NCBI GenBank assembly: GCA_025463305.1
Contig: JAOBWK010000039.1
Span: forward strand, 1-64,000
Length of the DNA stretch: 64,000 bases
Direction of reading: 5' to 3'
DNA from: Ilumatobacteraceae bacterium
GTDB taxonomy: Bacteria > Actinomycetota > Acidimicrobiia > Acidimicrobiales > Ilumatobacteraceae
The notes beneath the pieces were generated by a model. That model ran no database searches. It had not been told where the DNA came from and saw only the letters and a program-made list of their open reading frames with translations. Shown piece after piece: positions 28,171 to 36,676 of this stretch (the stretch's first letter is position 1; every line of letters starts with the position of its first letter). A program made the position numbers and the translations under genes.

Positions 28171-28296
28171 TGGCCTCCTTCTGGCGCATCAGATGAATGC
28201 AACATGACCCTACGCTCGCCCCGTCGGCCCGGTGCGCCGATTGAACGAAAAGTCAGGCCGAGGTGCCGACCTTCACGTGCTCGCAGCGGTGCGACG

Positions 28297-28302
28297 TACT
28301 CT
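28297..28302 (+). promoter_or_regulatory. -10 element of the histidine phosphatase gene
   Basis: TACTCT ends nine bases before the GTG at 28312; no ribosome binding site lies between. It fits the leaderless pattern. Confidence 0.35.
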
Positions 28303-28311
28303 GGTTGGCCT

Positions 28312-28965
28312 GTGACCCGCCTGATCTTCGTTCGCCACGGCGAATCCAACACCACCGTCGCCCGCCGGATCGGCGGCTACCGCACGTGTTCGGGTCTGTC
28401 GCCGCTCGGCCGCCAGCAGTCGGAGCGGCTGCGGGTGCGCTGGCAGGAGGCCCCGGAGTTCACGGCCGACGTGCTGATCAGCAGCCACTTCCAACGGGCA
28501 CAGGAGACGGCGGAGATCATCGCCCCGGCGCTCGGTGGGCTGCCGCTGCAGATCGTCGAGGGCTTCGGCGAGCACGATCCGGGCGAGGAGTGCGACGGGA
28601 TGTTGTTCCAGGAGTTCGTCGACCGGTACGGCGAGCGCGACTGGGAGACCGATCCCTATTCGATCGGGTTCCCGGGCGGCGAGACGCTCGCCGCGTTCCA
28701 CCTGCGGGTCGGCGAGACGATCTCGCGCACCGTCCGCGAGCACGAGGGCAAGACCGTCGTCATCGCGTGCCACGGGGGCGTGGTCGATGCCGCGCTCCGT
28801 CAGGCGATGCACGCACCATCGATCGGCGCGTTCGACGTGTGGACGTTCAACACCTCGATCACCGAGCTGCAACTCGCCCGCCCGGGTCGCTGGCGGCTGC
28901 TGCGCTACAACGATCACGCACACCTCGCCGGCCTGGAGCGGGAGACCGCGCGCGTCACGTCGTGA
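28312..28965 (+). CDS. Histidine phosphatase (phosphoglycerate mutase-like) family protein
   Basis: The 217-residue protein starts MTRLIFVRHGES, so the RHG motif with the phosphorylated histidine is at the N-terminus. The second catalytic histidine is in VIACHGGVVDAA near residue 147, and the proton-donor glutamate is in EGFGEHDPGE. The family includes phosphoglycerate mutases and many phosphatases; the substrate cannot be told. The GTG start is chosen because the strand-1 motif begins straight after it. The gene overlaps the next start by four bases (GTGA), so it is coupled to the oxidoreductase. Confidence 0.88.
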   Translation: MTRLIFVRHGESNTTVARRIGGYRTCSGLSPLGRQQSERLRVRWQEAPEFTADVLISSHFQRAQETAEIIAPALGGLPLQIVEGFGEHDPGEECDGMLFQEFVDRYGERDWETDPYSIGFPGGETLAAFHLRVGETISRTVREHEGKTVVIACHGGVVDAALRQAMHAPSIGAFDVWTFNTSITELQLARPGRWRLLRYNDHAHLAGLERETARVTS

Positions 28966-30452
28966 GCCGGCGATACGACGTCGTCATCGTCGGCGCCGGG
29001 TCGGCCGGTTGCGTGCTCGCCGCTCGGCTGTCGGAGGATCCGAACCGCGCGGTGCTGCTGATCGAGGCCGGGCCCGGCGGCTCCCGCCCGACGCTGGAGG
29101 CCGATTCGTTCTTCGCCGCGCTGGCCGAGCCGGGGCGCACTGCGGAGGACATCGCGGTGGTCCGCACGAGCGGGTCGGCGCCGACGCCGTACCTGCTCGG
29201 CCGCGGCCTCGGCGGGGGATCGGCGGTCAACGCGATGGTCGGCACGTGGGGGATGCCCGCCGACTTCGACCGCTGGGCACGCGACCTCGGCTGCAACGGT
29301 TGGGCATGGAGCGACGTCGCGCCCGTCTTCGCCGCGCTGCAGGTGCCGGTCGCCCAGCCCGATCCGGCGGAGTGGGGCGACGTCGATCGCGCGCTCGTCG
29401 ACGCCGCCCATCAGCTCGGTCATCGCGACGCGTCGCCGCTCGACTCGGGCGATGTCGGTGTCGGCGCGGCGTGGCTCACCCGGCACGACGGGCGGCGGAT
29501 CAGCGTGGCCGACGCCTACCTGACGGCCGCGAGCGGACGAGCCAACCTCACCGTGCTCGCCGACACGACGGTGACCAGGATCGCGCTCGACGGCACGACC
29601 GCGGTCGGCGTCGTCGTCGAGGACGGCGAGGTCATCGACGCGGCGGAGGTGTTCGTCTGCGCTGGCGCGCTCCGGTCGCCGCTCCTGCTGCTGCGCAGCG
29701 ACGTGCGACGCGCGGCGATCGGGCGAGGGCTCAAGGACCATCCGTCCGCCGCGTTCACGCTCCACCTGCGCGCACCTGCTGACGTCACCCGATTGGCGGC
29801 ATCGACGCTGTTGCGCTGGTCGTCGCCGAGTGGTGCAGCCGATCTGCAGCTGCTGCCGCTCAACCACGTCGGTCGCACCGACTACGGCTCGCTCGTGATC
29901 GGCCTGATGTCGGTGCACTCATCCGGGTCGGTGCGTCTCGACGGCGACGCCGACGTCGTCGAGCTCGACATGCTCGCCGACGAGCGCGACCGCACCCGAC
30001 TGCGCGACGCGGTGCGCCACGTCGTCGAGCTGCTCGCCACCGACGCGTTCCGGGCGGTCGTCGACGAGGTGTTCGTCGACGACGTCGGGACGCCGCTCGG
30101 CGCGCTCGACATCGCCGACGACGACGTGCTCGACGCGTGGATCAATGCGAACGTCGGCGACTACGTGCACGCCGCGTGCAGCTGCCGGATGGGTGCGGCC
30201 GACGATCCGGCTGCTGCGGTGGACCTGCAGGGTCGCGTGCACGGCTACCGCGGCCTGCGGGTGTGCGACGCGAGCATCTTTCCTGATCTTCCAGCGGCGA
30301 ACCCGGAGCTGCCGACGGTGATGGTGGCCGAGCGGATCGCTACGGCGTTCGCGGCTTCGCGCCCGCCGGCTTCGACGACTTCGCGCCCGCCGGCTTCGGC
30401 TTCGGCTTCGACGGTTTCGACGGTTTCGACGGTTTCACCTTTGCCGTCGTGA
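28962..30452 (+). CDS. GMC family FAD-dependent oxidoreductase
   Basis: GMC enzymes oxidise alcohols with a flavin. The 496-residue protein has the FAD motif VVIVGAGSAGCVLAARL at the N-terminus, GRGLGGGSAVNAMVG near residue 80, and a C-terminal catalytic region with HAACSCRMG and NPELPTVMV. The last about 35 residues are a Ser/Thr/Pro/Ala repeat tail (PPAST, STVSTVS). That tail is encoded on the strand opposite the lysine/proline-rich tail of the convergent acyltransferase. The start overlaps the preceding gene. The substrate is unknown. Confidence 0.9.
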   Translation: MSRRYDVVIVGAGSAGCVLAARLSEDPNRAVLLIEAGPGGSRPTLEADSFFAALAEPGRTAEDIAVVRTSGSAPTPYLLGRGLGGGSAVNAMVGTWGMPADFDRWARDLGCNGWAWSDVAPVFAALQVPVAQPDPAEWGDVDRALVDAAHQLGHRDASPLDSGDVGVGAAWLTRHDGRRISVADAYLTAASGRANLTVLADTTVTRIALDGTTAVGVVVEDGEVIDAAEVFVCAGALRSPLLLLRSDVRRAAIGRGLKDHPSAAFTLHLRAPADVTRLAASTLLRWSSPSGAADLQLLPLNHVGRTDYGSLVIGLMSVHSSGSVRLDGDADVVELDMLADERDRTRLRDAVRHVVELLATDAFRAVVDEVFVDDVGTPLGALDIADDDVLDAWINANVGDYVHAACSCRMGAADDPAAAVDLQGRVHGYRGLRVCDASIFPDLPAANPELPTVMVAERIATAFAASRPPASTTSRPPASASASTVSTVSTVSPLPS

Positions 30453-32139
30453 CGCCGGCGCGGGCCGATGGGGGCGTCTTCGCCTTCCCCTTCGCCGCGG
30501 CCGTGGGCGCCGCGTTGGCCGTCGGCGGCTTCGGCCCGGCCGGCAGCTTCACCGGCTTCGGTGGCGCCAACGGTGCCGTGGCGGCACGCGGCGCACGGCG
30601 CTGCCGAGCCGGCGCTCGCGCCGCGGTCGCCGCGACCTCGACCTCGACCTCGACCGGATCGCACAGCGCGAGCAGCTCGGCCATGCTCTCGGCCAGGAGC
30701 GCGGGCATCACGGCGAGATCGGGCACGAGGTCCCGACACGCGATGAACCCGAAGTCGAGGTTGCCGTTGTAGCTCTGCACCGTCATGTTCAGGCCCTGGC
30801 CGTCGGCGAGCGCCGACACCGGGTAGAAGTGCTCGAGCCGCGCGCCCGCGCTGTACAGCGGGGTGCTCGGGCCGGGCACGTTGCTGATGATCAGGTTGAA
30901 CGGCGGGTTCATCCGGTCGGCGATGCGCAGACGGCTGTACATCCGCATCGCCCGTGCCGCGACTGCCGGCGGGGCGAACTGGGTGAAGTCCTGCAGCGTC
31001 TCGGCCGGGATCGCGGCGAAGTTCTCCTTGGCTGCGTTCATCGAAGCACGCACGCGACGGAGCCGAGCGACCGGATCGGCCTCGTTCGTCGCGAGGTCCG
31101 CGAGCAGCGCGGAGACCCGGTTCTGATAGGTGTCGGCTTCGCTCCCGCTGCGGACGCTGATGGGCACCATCGCGATCAGTGCCTCGTCCGGCAGGCAGTC
31201 GTGGAGGAGCAGGTAGCGGCGCAGCGTGCCCGAGCACAGCGCCATCACGACGTCGTTGAACGTGCAGCCGAACTGACGGCGCACCCGCTTGGCATCGTCG
31301 AGTGGCACGGTGCACGCGGTGAACCGGCGGTGCGGGGTGATCGGCCGGTTCCACGGTGTGCGTGGCGCATGTGTCGGCGGCAGCGCGGGCGGGTTGTCGA
31401 CGTCGTGGTTCGCGCCGCGCAGACGCTCGCGCATCACCCGTCCGAGCGCGCCCGGCATCGGTTGGGCGACGATGTCGGCCAGGGCCCGCAAACCGCCGTT
31501 CTGCGTGGCAGCGGCGAGCTCGCGCATGCTGCGCACCGACAACCGGATCACCTTCTCCGGGCGCCGCAGGTACTGCAGCGCGGTGATCCGCAGCAGCTGC
31601 TCGTCGGACGGCACGGCGTCGGGCACCCACGGCGCGACGGTGCCGGTGGGCCGGAAGTCGGGGCTCGGGTCGAGCACGGCCGCGAGCATCGACGCGCCCG
31701 CCGCGCCGTCGATCGCGGCGTGGTGCACCTTGGTCAGCTGGGCGATCCGGGTGCCGCCCGCGACGCCCTCGATCACGTACAGCTCCCACAGCGGCCGGGT
31801 GCGGTCGAGCGGTCGGGCGACGATGCGGCTGATCACCTCGGCCAGCTGTTCCGGCGTGCCGGGCGCGGGGACGGCGTGGTGGCGCACATGGAAGTCGATG
31901 TCGAACGCGGGGTCCTCGATCCAGTACGGCAGGTCGAGCCCGAACGGGACCTCCACCAGCCGACGCCGGAACGGCGCGAGCTGATCGATCCGCTCGAGGA
32001 TCAACTGCTTGGTGGCCTCCACGCCCGCACCGCCCGGCGCACCCGTCGGGTCGAAGATGTTCAGCGACGAGACGTGTCCGAACACGCTCGACGTCTCCAT
32101 GTTCAGGAAGCTGACATCGATCCCGCTCAGTTGACGCAC
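30340..32139 (-). CDS. Wax ester synthase/diacylglycerol acyltransferase (WS/DGAT) family protein
   Basis: WS/DGAT enzymes esterify alcohols or diacylglycerol with acyl-CoA, making storage lipids. The 599-residue protein begins MRQLSGIDVSFLNMET and has the catalytic motif VHHAAIDGAAG near residue 130, with PLWELYVIEG shortly before. NLIISNVPGPSTPLYSAGAR, characteristic of the C-terminal domain, is near 400. A disordered tail of about 100 residues rich in Ala, Lys and Pro (KPSKPSKPSK) follows. The GTG at 32139 is chosen from the conserved N-terminus and TATGCT six bases upstream. Confidence 0.9.
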   Translation of the reverse strand: MRQLSGIDVSFLNMETSSVFGHVSSLNIFDPTGAPGGAGVEATKQLILERIDQLAPFRRRLVEVPFGLDLPYWIEDPAFDIDFHVRHHAVPAPGTPEQLAEVISRIVARPLDRTRPLWELYVIEGVAGGTRIAQLTKVHHAAIDGAAGASMLAAVLDPSPDFRPTGTVAPWVPDAVPSDEQLLRITALQYLRRPEKVIRLSVRSMRELAAATQNGGLRALADIVAQPMPGALGRVMRERLRGANHDVDNPPALPPTHAPRTPWNRPITPHRRFTACTVPLDDAKRVRRQFGCTFNDVVMALCSGTLRRYLLLHDCLPDEALIAMVPISVRSGSEADTYQNRVSALLADLATNEADPVARLRRVRASMNAAKENFAAIPAETLQDFTQFAPPAVAARAMRMYSRLRIADRMNPPFNLIISNVPGPSTPLYSAGARLEHFYPVSALADGQGLNMTVQSYNGNLDFGFIACRDLVPDLAVMPALLAESMAELLALCDPVEVEVEVAATAARAPARQRRAPRAATAPLAPPKPVKLPAGPKPPTANAAPTAAAKGKAKTPPSARAGVTTAKVKPSKPSKPSKPKPKPAGAKSSKPAGAKPRTP

Positions 32140-32145
32140 GGGCGC

Positions 32146-32151
32146 AGCATA
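32146..32151 (-). promoter_or_regulatory. -10 element of the acyltransferase gene
   Basis: On the minus strand TATGCT ends six bases before the GTG at 32139. The -35 position would fall at the edge of the inverted repeat at 32167-32201. Confidence 0.4.
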
Positions 32152-32166
32152 GATCCGGGTGTGACG

Positions 32167-32201
32167 CCCGTCTCCCCGGCGTGGTACACCGGGGAGACGG
32201 G
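32167..32201. promoter_or_regulatory. Perfect 13-bp inverted repeat between divergent genes
   Basis: CCCGTCTCCCCGG (32167-32179) and its exact complement (32189-32201) flank a nine-base spacer. The site lies between the divergent acyltransferase and metallo-beta-lactamase genes and overlaps the expected -35 of the acyltransferase promoter, so an operator is more likely than a terminator; no T-run follows. No regulator gene is adjacent. Confidence 0.6.
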
Positions 32202-32226
32202 ACAGCAGTCCACGGGAAGGACAGCC

Positions 32227-33168
32227 ATGACGCACGACGATCGGTACACGAAGGGTCTGCACGAGCTGGGCGACGGTTGCTTCGCGTACCTCCAACCCGA
32301 CGGCGGCTGGGGCTGGAGCAACGCCGGGCTCGTGGCGGGCGATGGCGTCTCGCTGCTGGTCGACACGTTGTTCGACCTCGTGCTCACCGGCGACATGCTC
32401 GACGCGATGCGCGACGTGTCGCGGCAGGCGCCGATCGGCACCGTCGTCAACACCCACGCGAACGGCGATCACTGCTACGGCAACCAGCTGCTGCAGGGGA
32501 GCGAGATCATCGCCAGCGACCGCGCTGCTCACGAGATGAGCGAGGTGCCACCCGCGACGCTCGCCGCGCTGAACAGCGCGCCCGGCGAGCTCGGTGAGCT
32601 GTTCCGCACGTTCTTCGGCGAGTTCCACTTCGACGGCATCGAGCTGACGTTGCCGACGCGCACCTTCACCGGACGGCTCGATGTCGAGGTCGGCGGACGC
32701 ACGATCGAGCTGATCGAGGTCGGCCCGGCACACACCGCCGGCGACGTGATCGCCTATGTCCCCGACGCGAAGACCGTGTACACCGGCGACATCCTGTTCA
32801 TCGGTGGCACGCCCATCGTGTGGGCGGGACCGCTGAGCAACTGGACCGCGGCGTGCGACCTGATGCTCGGCATGGACATCGACACCGTCGTGCCCGGCCA
32901 CGGTCCGCTCACCGACAAGGGCGGCATCGCGCAGGTGCGCGACTACCTCTCGTTCGTCGAGACCGAGGCGACGGCACGGTTCCAGGCCGGCATGGACGCG
33001 TGGGACGCGGCGCGCGACATCGCCCTGAACGGTTTCGGCGAGTGGGGTGAGGCCGGGCGGATCAGCGTCAACGTCGACACCGTCTACCGCACGCTCGATC
33101 CGGCCCACCAGAGCCCGGACGTGGTCACCCAGTTCAGGCGGATGGCTGCACTGGACGCTCGTCACTGA
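32227..33168 (+). CDS. Metallo-beta-lactamase-fold hydrolase with variant metal motif
   Basis: The 313-residue protein has the MBL fold. The usual HxHxDH motif reads HANGDH (VVNTHANGDHCYGN near residue 80), so the second histidine is asparagine. Later ligands are present: GPAHTAGDV, YTGDILF and VPGHGPL. Relatives include quinoprotein-relay and thiolesterase-like hydrolases; the substrate is unknown. ATG 32227 follows GGGAAGGA. The C-terminus overlaps the convergent SURF1 gene by 35 bases. Confidence 0.87.
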   Translation: MTHDDRYTKGLHELGDGCFAYLQPDGGWGWSNAGLVAGDGVSLLVDTLFDLVLTGDMLDAMRDVSRQAPIGTVVNTHANGDHCYGNQLLQGSEIIASDRAAHEMSEVPPATLAALNSAPGELGELFRTFFGEFHFDGIELTLPTRTFTGRLDVEVGGRTIELIEVGPAHTAGDVIAYVPDAKTVYTGDILFIGGTPIVWAGPLSNWTAACDLMLGMDIDTVVPGHGPLTDKGGIAQVRDYLSFVETEATARFQAGMDAWDAARDIALNGFGEWGEAGRISVNVDTVYRTLDPAHQSPDVVTQFRRMAALDARH

Positions 33169-33973
33169 GCGCCGATGCGTCGTCGGGTGTCGCCGCGACG
33201 GCGGCAGGACTTGCCGGTGCCGGCGGCGCGACGGCCTTGATGGCCTCCCGCTGACGCGTGTGCAACGAACGTCGGACGGCGAGCACCCAACCGACGAGCA
33301 CGGCGACGGAGAAGATGCACCACTGGATCGTGTACGACACGTGCGGTGGTCCGCCGCTGAGGTCGGGCAACCCCGGCGGGTCCGGCGGCGAGACCGACGG
33401 CGGCTTCGATGCGATGAAGTCGATGTACACCGGTGCGAGCGGGCTGCCGAGCCGCTTGGTGATCAGGGCGAGGTCGATCTGGCGGACCTCGTCGGGCTTG
33501 CTGCCATCGCTGTTGTCGGTGAGCTGACCGGTCTGGTGCTTCTCGGTGGTGCGGGCGAGGCCGCCGACGACGATGGTGCCGGTGGGCGCGGCTGCAGCCT
33601 TCTCGCCGTCGGCGATGAAGCCGCGGTTGACGAGCAGGATCGGACCGTTGTCGATCTGGAACGGGCTGAGGACGTTGTCGCCGTTGACGCCGTCGACGGT
33701 CTGGAGGATCTCGAGGTAGTCGTGGCCGGTCAGGAAGTGGCCCGAGGCCGTCACCCGTGAGTACTCGATGGTGCTGATCGGCGTGCCGGCCGCGAGGAGC
33801 TTGACGAGCTCGGTCGGCTCGGACTGCTCGCGCTGCTCGACCTTGGACACGAACGCGTCGCGCTGCTCGTGCCGGTGCCACTGCCAGTGGGCCAGGAACA
33901 GCATGCCGACCGAGGCGGCGACCACGACCAGGTGGAAGAGGATCCACTTCGGGCGGAACAGGAACCGGTACAT
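33134..33973 (-). CDS. SURF1 family cytochrome oxidase assembly protein
   Basis: SURF1 proteins help haem a insertion into cytochrome c oxidase. The 279-residue protein starts MYRFLFRPKWILFHLVVVA (first membrane helix). It has a periplasmic domain with the family segments HWQWHRHEQRD near residue 32 and LLVNRGFIADG near 112, and ends with a second helix (CIFSVAVLVGWVLAVRR). A Pro/Ala-rich cytoplasmic tail follows. TACCGT nine bases upstream supports ATG 33973. Its presence implies an aa3-type oxidase elsewhere in the genome. Confidence 0.92.
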   Translation of the reverse strand: MYRFLFRPKWILFHLVVVAASVGMLFLAHWQWHRHEQRDAFVSKVEQREQSEPTELVKLLAAGTPISTIEYSRVTASGHFLTGHDYLEILQTVDGVNGDNVLSPFQIDNGPILLVNRGFIADGEKAAAAPTGTIVVGGLARTTEKHQTGQLTDNSDGSKPDEVRQIDLALITKRLGSPLAPVYIDFIASKPPSVSPPDPPGLPDLSGGPPHVSYTIQWCIFSVAVLVGWVLAVRRSLHTRQREAIKAVAPPAPASPAAVAATPDDASALSDERPVQPSA

Positions 33974-33982
33974 GTCTCTGCG

Positions 33983-33988
33983 ACGGTA
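33983..33988 (-). promoter_or_regulatory. -10 element of the SURF1 gene
   Basis: On the minus strand TACCGT ends nine bases before ATG 33973. It faces the -10 of the divergent gene at 34034, only about 32 bases apart. Confidence 0.35.
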
Positions 33989-34020
33989 CTGGGCGCAGGG
34001 CGGCGCGCAGCATCGCGCGA

Positions 34021-34026
34021 TACCGT
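34021..34026 (+). promoter_or_regulatory. -10 element of the DUF4262 gene
   Basis: TACCGT ends seven bases before the GTG at 34034, with no ribosome binding site between. Confidence 0.35.
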
Positions 34027-34033
34027 GCCGAAC

Positions 34034-34519
34034 GTGAGCGGCGACCTCCCCGATTTCAGCATCCCGCATGCCGAGAAGATCGAGTGGATGATCGAGACGA
34101 ACGGCTGGGCCATCGAGCCCGTGCTGCCCGATGCCGAGTCCGATCCGCCCGTGCCGGCGTACGCCTACACGATCGGTCTTCCGGAGCTGACCGGGTTCGC
34201 CGACGTCGCGATCTTCGGGTTGAAGCCGATCGCCGCGCACGGGCTCATCGGTCTCGTCGTCGACATGCTCCAGGGCGGTACGGAGATCCCGCTCAACGTC
34301 GAGCTGGTCGGGCTGCTCGACAACGAACTGCGCTGCGTGTTCGCGCCGATCGACATGGCGGTGTGGGACGGCTTCTTCCGCACGGCATCGGCTTGGTACA
34401 AGGGCCGCCCGTTCGAGATGGTGCAGCTGCTGTGGCCGGACCGCAACGGGTTCCTGCCCACCGAGACCGGCTACGCGCAGAACATGCGCCTCGCCCAGCC
34501 CGTCATCGGCGCCGTCTGA
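34034..34519 (+). CDS. DUF4262 domain protein
   Basis: The 161-residue soluble protein has the DUF4262 hallmarks: an early segment IEWMIETNGWAIEPV, then AYAYTIGLPELTGFADVAIFG near residue 38 (split here by memory of the family), and a late PFEMVQLLWPDRNGFLP. The biochemical role of the family is not known. The GTG at 34034 is preferred over the GTG at 34025 because of the upstream TACCGT. It is divergent from SURF1. Confidence 0.75.
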   Translation: MSGDLPDFSIPHAEKIEWMIETNGWAIEPVLPDAESDPPVPAYAYTIGLPELTGFADVAIFGLKPIAAHGLIGLVVDMLQGGTEIPLNVELVGLLDNELRCVFAPIDMAVWDGFFRTASAWYKGRPFEMVQLLWPDRNGFLPTETGYAQNMRLAQPVIGAV

Positions 34520-34544
34520 CCGATGCCTGACCGGCGGGTGAGCG

Positions 34545-34787
34545 TCAGGTCCGGTCGAGCGTCCGCAGCTCGTTGAGCTCGCGGGCCAGGTCGTCGAGTG
34601 CACCCTGCTCGCCGACGAGCAGCGCCGCCACACGGGTGTCGCTCAACCCCGCGGCGCGCACGAGATCGGGCCACGTGCCGTCGGGCTGCGAGAGCACGAT
34701 CCGCAACGCGATCGTGAGGGCCAGCACGGGATCCGCGTCGTACGCGGCGAAGAGCGCTTCGACGTGGCGCTTGCTCAGGCGAGCAAT
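34545..34787 (-). CDS. Small hypothetical protein with an unusual start
   Basis: I do not recognise it. The reading frame gives a coherent, helix-rich sequence (RHVEALFAAYDADPVLAL, WPDLVRAAGL, LDDLARELNELRTL). It overlaps the end of the saccharopine-dehydrogenase-like gene by 13 bases. No ATG, GTG or TTG exists at a sensible place. ATT at 34787, eight bases after GGAGGAG, gives an 80-residue product. CTG is an alternative. Coupled translation with the upstream gene is likely if real. Confidence 0.45.
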   Translation of the reverse strand: MARLSKRHVEALFAAYDADPVLALTIALRIVLSQPDGTWPDLVRAAGLSDTRVAALLVGEQGALDDLARELNELRTLDRT

Positions 34788-36010
34788 GGCGTGCGCTCCT
34801 CCAGCGACCAGCTGACGCCGTGCTCGGGGAGCAGGTCGAGGAACGGATCGGCGCTGAAGGCCTCGGGCCCCATCACGCCTGCGCCCTCCCACGCACCGTC
34901 GGCGATGAGCTCGCACGCGACCACCGGGTGCACGGCCGTCTGCCACACGACGGCCTGGTGGCCGAACGTGCGCATCGTCCACTCGTTGTCGACGACCTGG
35001 TAGAGGTAGCTCTCCCGCGGCTGGCCGTCGAGGCCGAGGCCGCGCACCAGCGAACCGGCGCACGTGCGGCCGCGCATCCGGTCACCGAGCTCGGCCGGGT
35101 TCGGCAGCACCGCGGCCACGACGTCGCGCGGCGACACCTCGACGCCCCGCACCATCACCGGCTTGGTGCTGTCGAGGCCGAGCATGTGGAGCGTGCGCAG
35201 CACGTCGATGAACTCGTCGCCGAGGCCGTACTTGAACGTGACCCGATCGACGTCGAGCCACCGCGGCATCAGCACGACCTCCTCGTGCTCGACGTTGACG
35301 CAGCCAAGCGGACCGATGCCCTCCGGGAACACGAACGTCTCCGGCTCGCTGAACGGCGCGGTGGTGAACCAGCCGCGGTCGCGCTCCCAGATGATCGGCG
35401 GGTTGAGGCACTCCTCGATCGTGGTCCAGATGCTGAACGTGGGCGCGAAGCCCATGCCGTCGCCCGACATCGAGGTGATCGTGAGGTCGCTGCCGTCGCG
35501 CACGCCGATCTCGTCGATCCGGCTGAACAGGTGGTCGCTGGCGTAGCGGGCGAGCACGTCGGACAGGCCGGGCTCGACGCCCATCGCACACAGCGCGAGC
35601 TGGCCGCGCTCGACCCACTGCTCGGCCACCGCGAACTGCTCGTCGCCGAGCATCACGCCGACCTCGTCGTACGGGTTGGTCGGGTGCGGCGACGACATGT
35701 GCATCGCCATGTCGAGGTAGTGGCAACCGGCGGCGAACGCTGCGTCGAAGATCGGCGGGTTGAGCCGGGGATCGCAGGCGTTGACGATGATGTCGGCGCG
35801 CATCGTGCGGGCCAGCTCGACGATGTCGGTGCGGTCCGACGCGTCGACCCGGGTGGACGTGACGCGATCGCTCTTGGCCATCTGCGCGGCCCGGCCGGCG
35901 CGGTTGCCGTCGATGTCGGCGAGGACGATGTCGGTGAAGATCGGCCGACGTGCAGCGATCGACGCGAACGCGGCTCCGACGCCACCAGCGCCGACCACGA
36001 GAACTCGCAT
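34775..36010 (-). CDS. Saccharopine dehydrogenase-like NAD(P)-binding protein
   Basis: The 411-residue protein starts MRVLVVGAGGVGAAFASIAA, a Rossmann dinucleotide motif, and continues in the saccharopine dehydrogenase/carboxynorspermidine synthase pattern (DPRLNPPIFDAAFAAG, MGVEPGLSDVLARYA). Members make or break C-N bonds between amino acids or polyamines and keto acids. No lysine or polyamine genes are adjacent, so the substrate is open. TACTCT eight bases upstream supports ATG 36010. Confidence 0.85.
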   Translation of the reverse strand: MRVLVVGAGGVGAAFASIAARRPIFTDIVLADIDGNRAGRAAQMAKSDRVTSTRVDASDRTDIVELARTMRADIIVNACDPRLNPPIFDAAFAAGCHYLDMAMHMSSPHPTNPYDEVGVMLGDEQFAVAEQWVERGQLALCAMGVEPGLSDVLARYASDHLFSRIDEIGVRDGSDLTITSMSGDGMGFAPTFSIWTTIEECLNPPIIWERDRGWFTTAPFSEPETFVFPEGIGPLGCVNVEHEEVVLMPRWLDVDRVTFKYGLGDEFIDVLRTLHMLGLDSTKPVMVRGVEVSPRDVVAAVLPNPAELGDRMRGRTCAGSLVRGLGLDGQPRESYLYQVVDNEWTMRTFGHQAVVWQTAVHPVVACELIADGAWEGAGVMGPEAFSADPFLDLLPEHGVSWSLEERTPLLA

Positions 36011-36018
36011 GGACCCCG

Positions 36019-36024
36019 AGAGTA
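36019..36024 (-). promoter_or_regulatory. -10 element of the saccharopine-dehydrogenase-like gene
   Basis: On the minus strand TACTCT ends eight bases before ATG 36010; no ribosome binding site lies in the gap. Confidence 0.35.
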
Positions 36025-36056
36025 GCGCGGCGACCGCGCCGGAGGAGGCGCCTCGG

Positions 36057-36596
36057 CTACAGGGCGAAGGCCCGGCGTTCGGCGCCGGTGCGGACCAGGG
36101 CGGAGATCCGCTTGGCCAGGTAGGGGCTGAACCAGCCCCGGTAGGCGAGCTGCAGCTCGGGCAGCATCCAGTCGTGGCCGGTGACCTTGTGCCGGCAGGA
36201 CGATGCGCCGCACGAGCACTCGAACTCGTTGAAATCGCACCCGGTGGTCATCGCGCGATCGAACGACAGCTGCTCGCCCACTGCGATGTCGCGCATCGCG
36301 ACGACGAGGACACCGCCGGCGATGCCGCAGTTCGGTGCGCACGAGTGGCCGACCGTGTCGTCGGGGACCGTCGTGATCGGGCTGACCAGGAACAGGTCGT
36401 GATCGATCTGCACGGCCTGCGCGGCCGAGCCGTCGTCGAGCGTCTCCAGCACGGCGCGTGACACGCACTGGCCGCCGAACGCCGCCACCGTCTCGCCGGC
36501 AGCGATGGAGTCGACCGCGTACGTGCCCCAGCGGTCGGCGTCGGCGCGGACGCAGGCCTTTGGGGACAAGAAGTTGGCGCTCACGGCGATCAGCAT
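36057..36596 (-). CDS. SET domain protein (putative lysine methyltransferase)
   Basis: The 179-residue protein has the SET fold in miniature: WGTYAVDSIAAGETV at the start, GHSCAPNCG near residue 97 (the NHS-C-x-PN motif), and IAVGEQLSFDRAMT. A cysteine-rich post-SET-like end (FECSCGASSC) follows, which could bind zinc. SET proteins methylate lysines using SAM; bacterial ones are scattered, and the target here is unknown. It carries GAGGGG before its ATG and lies on the minus strand, 46 bases upstream of the saccharopine-dehydrogenase-like gene, so they may share a transcript. Confidence 0.82.
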   Translation of the reverse strand: MLIAVSANFLSPKACVRADADRWGTYAVDSIAAGETVAAFGGQCVSRAVLETLDDGSAAQAVQIDHDLFLVSPITTVPDDTVGHSCAPNCGIAGGVLVVAMRDIAVGEQLSFDRAMTTGCDFNEFECSCGASSCRHKVTGHDWMLPELQLAYRGWFSPYLAKRISALVRTGAERRAFAL

Positions 36597-36676
36597 GCCC
36601 CTCGATCCGCGCCCCGTCTACTCGCTGACGGGTCAGCCCGAACTGACCCGACCGTCAGTCAGGTTGGCTGCACGAG

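Noticed and set aside
28264..28961. Long frame in another register through the histidine phosphatase gene
   Set aside because: It runs into the GMC gene in frame but reads low-complexity sequence where the phosphatase has a complete set of motifs.
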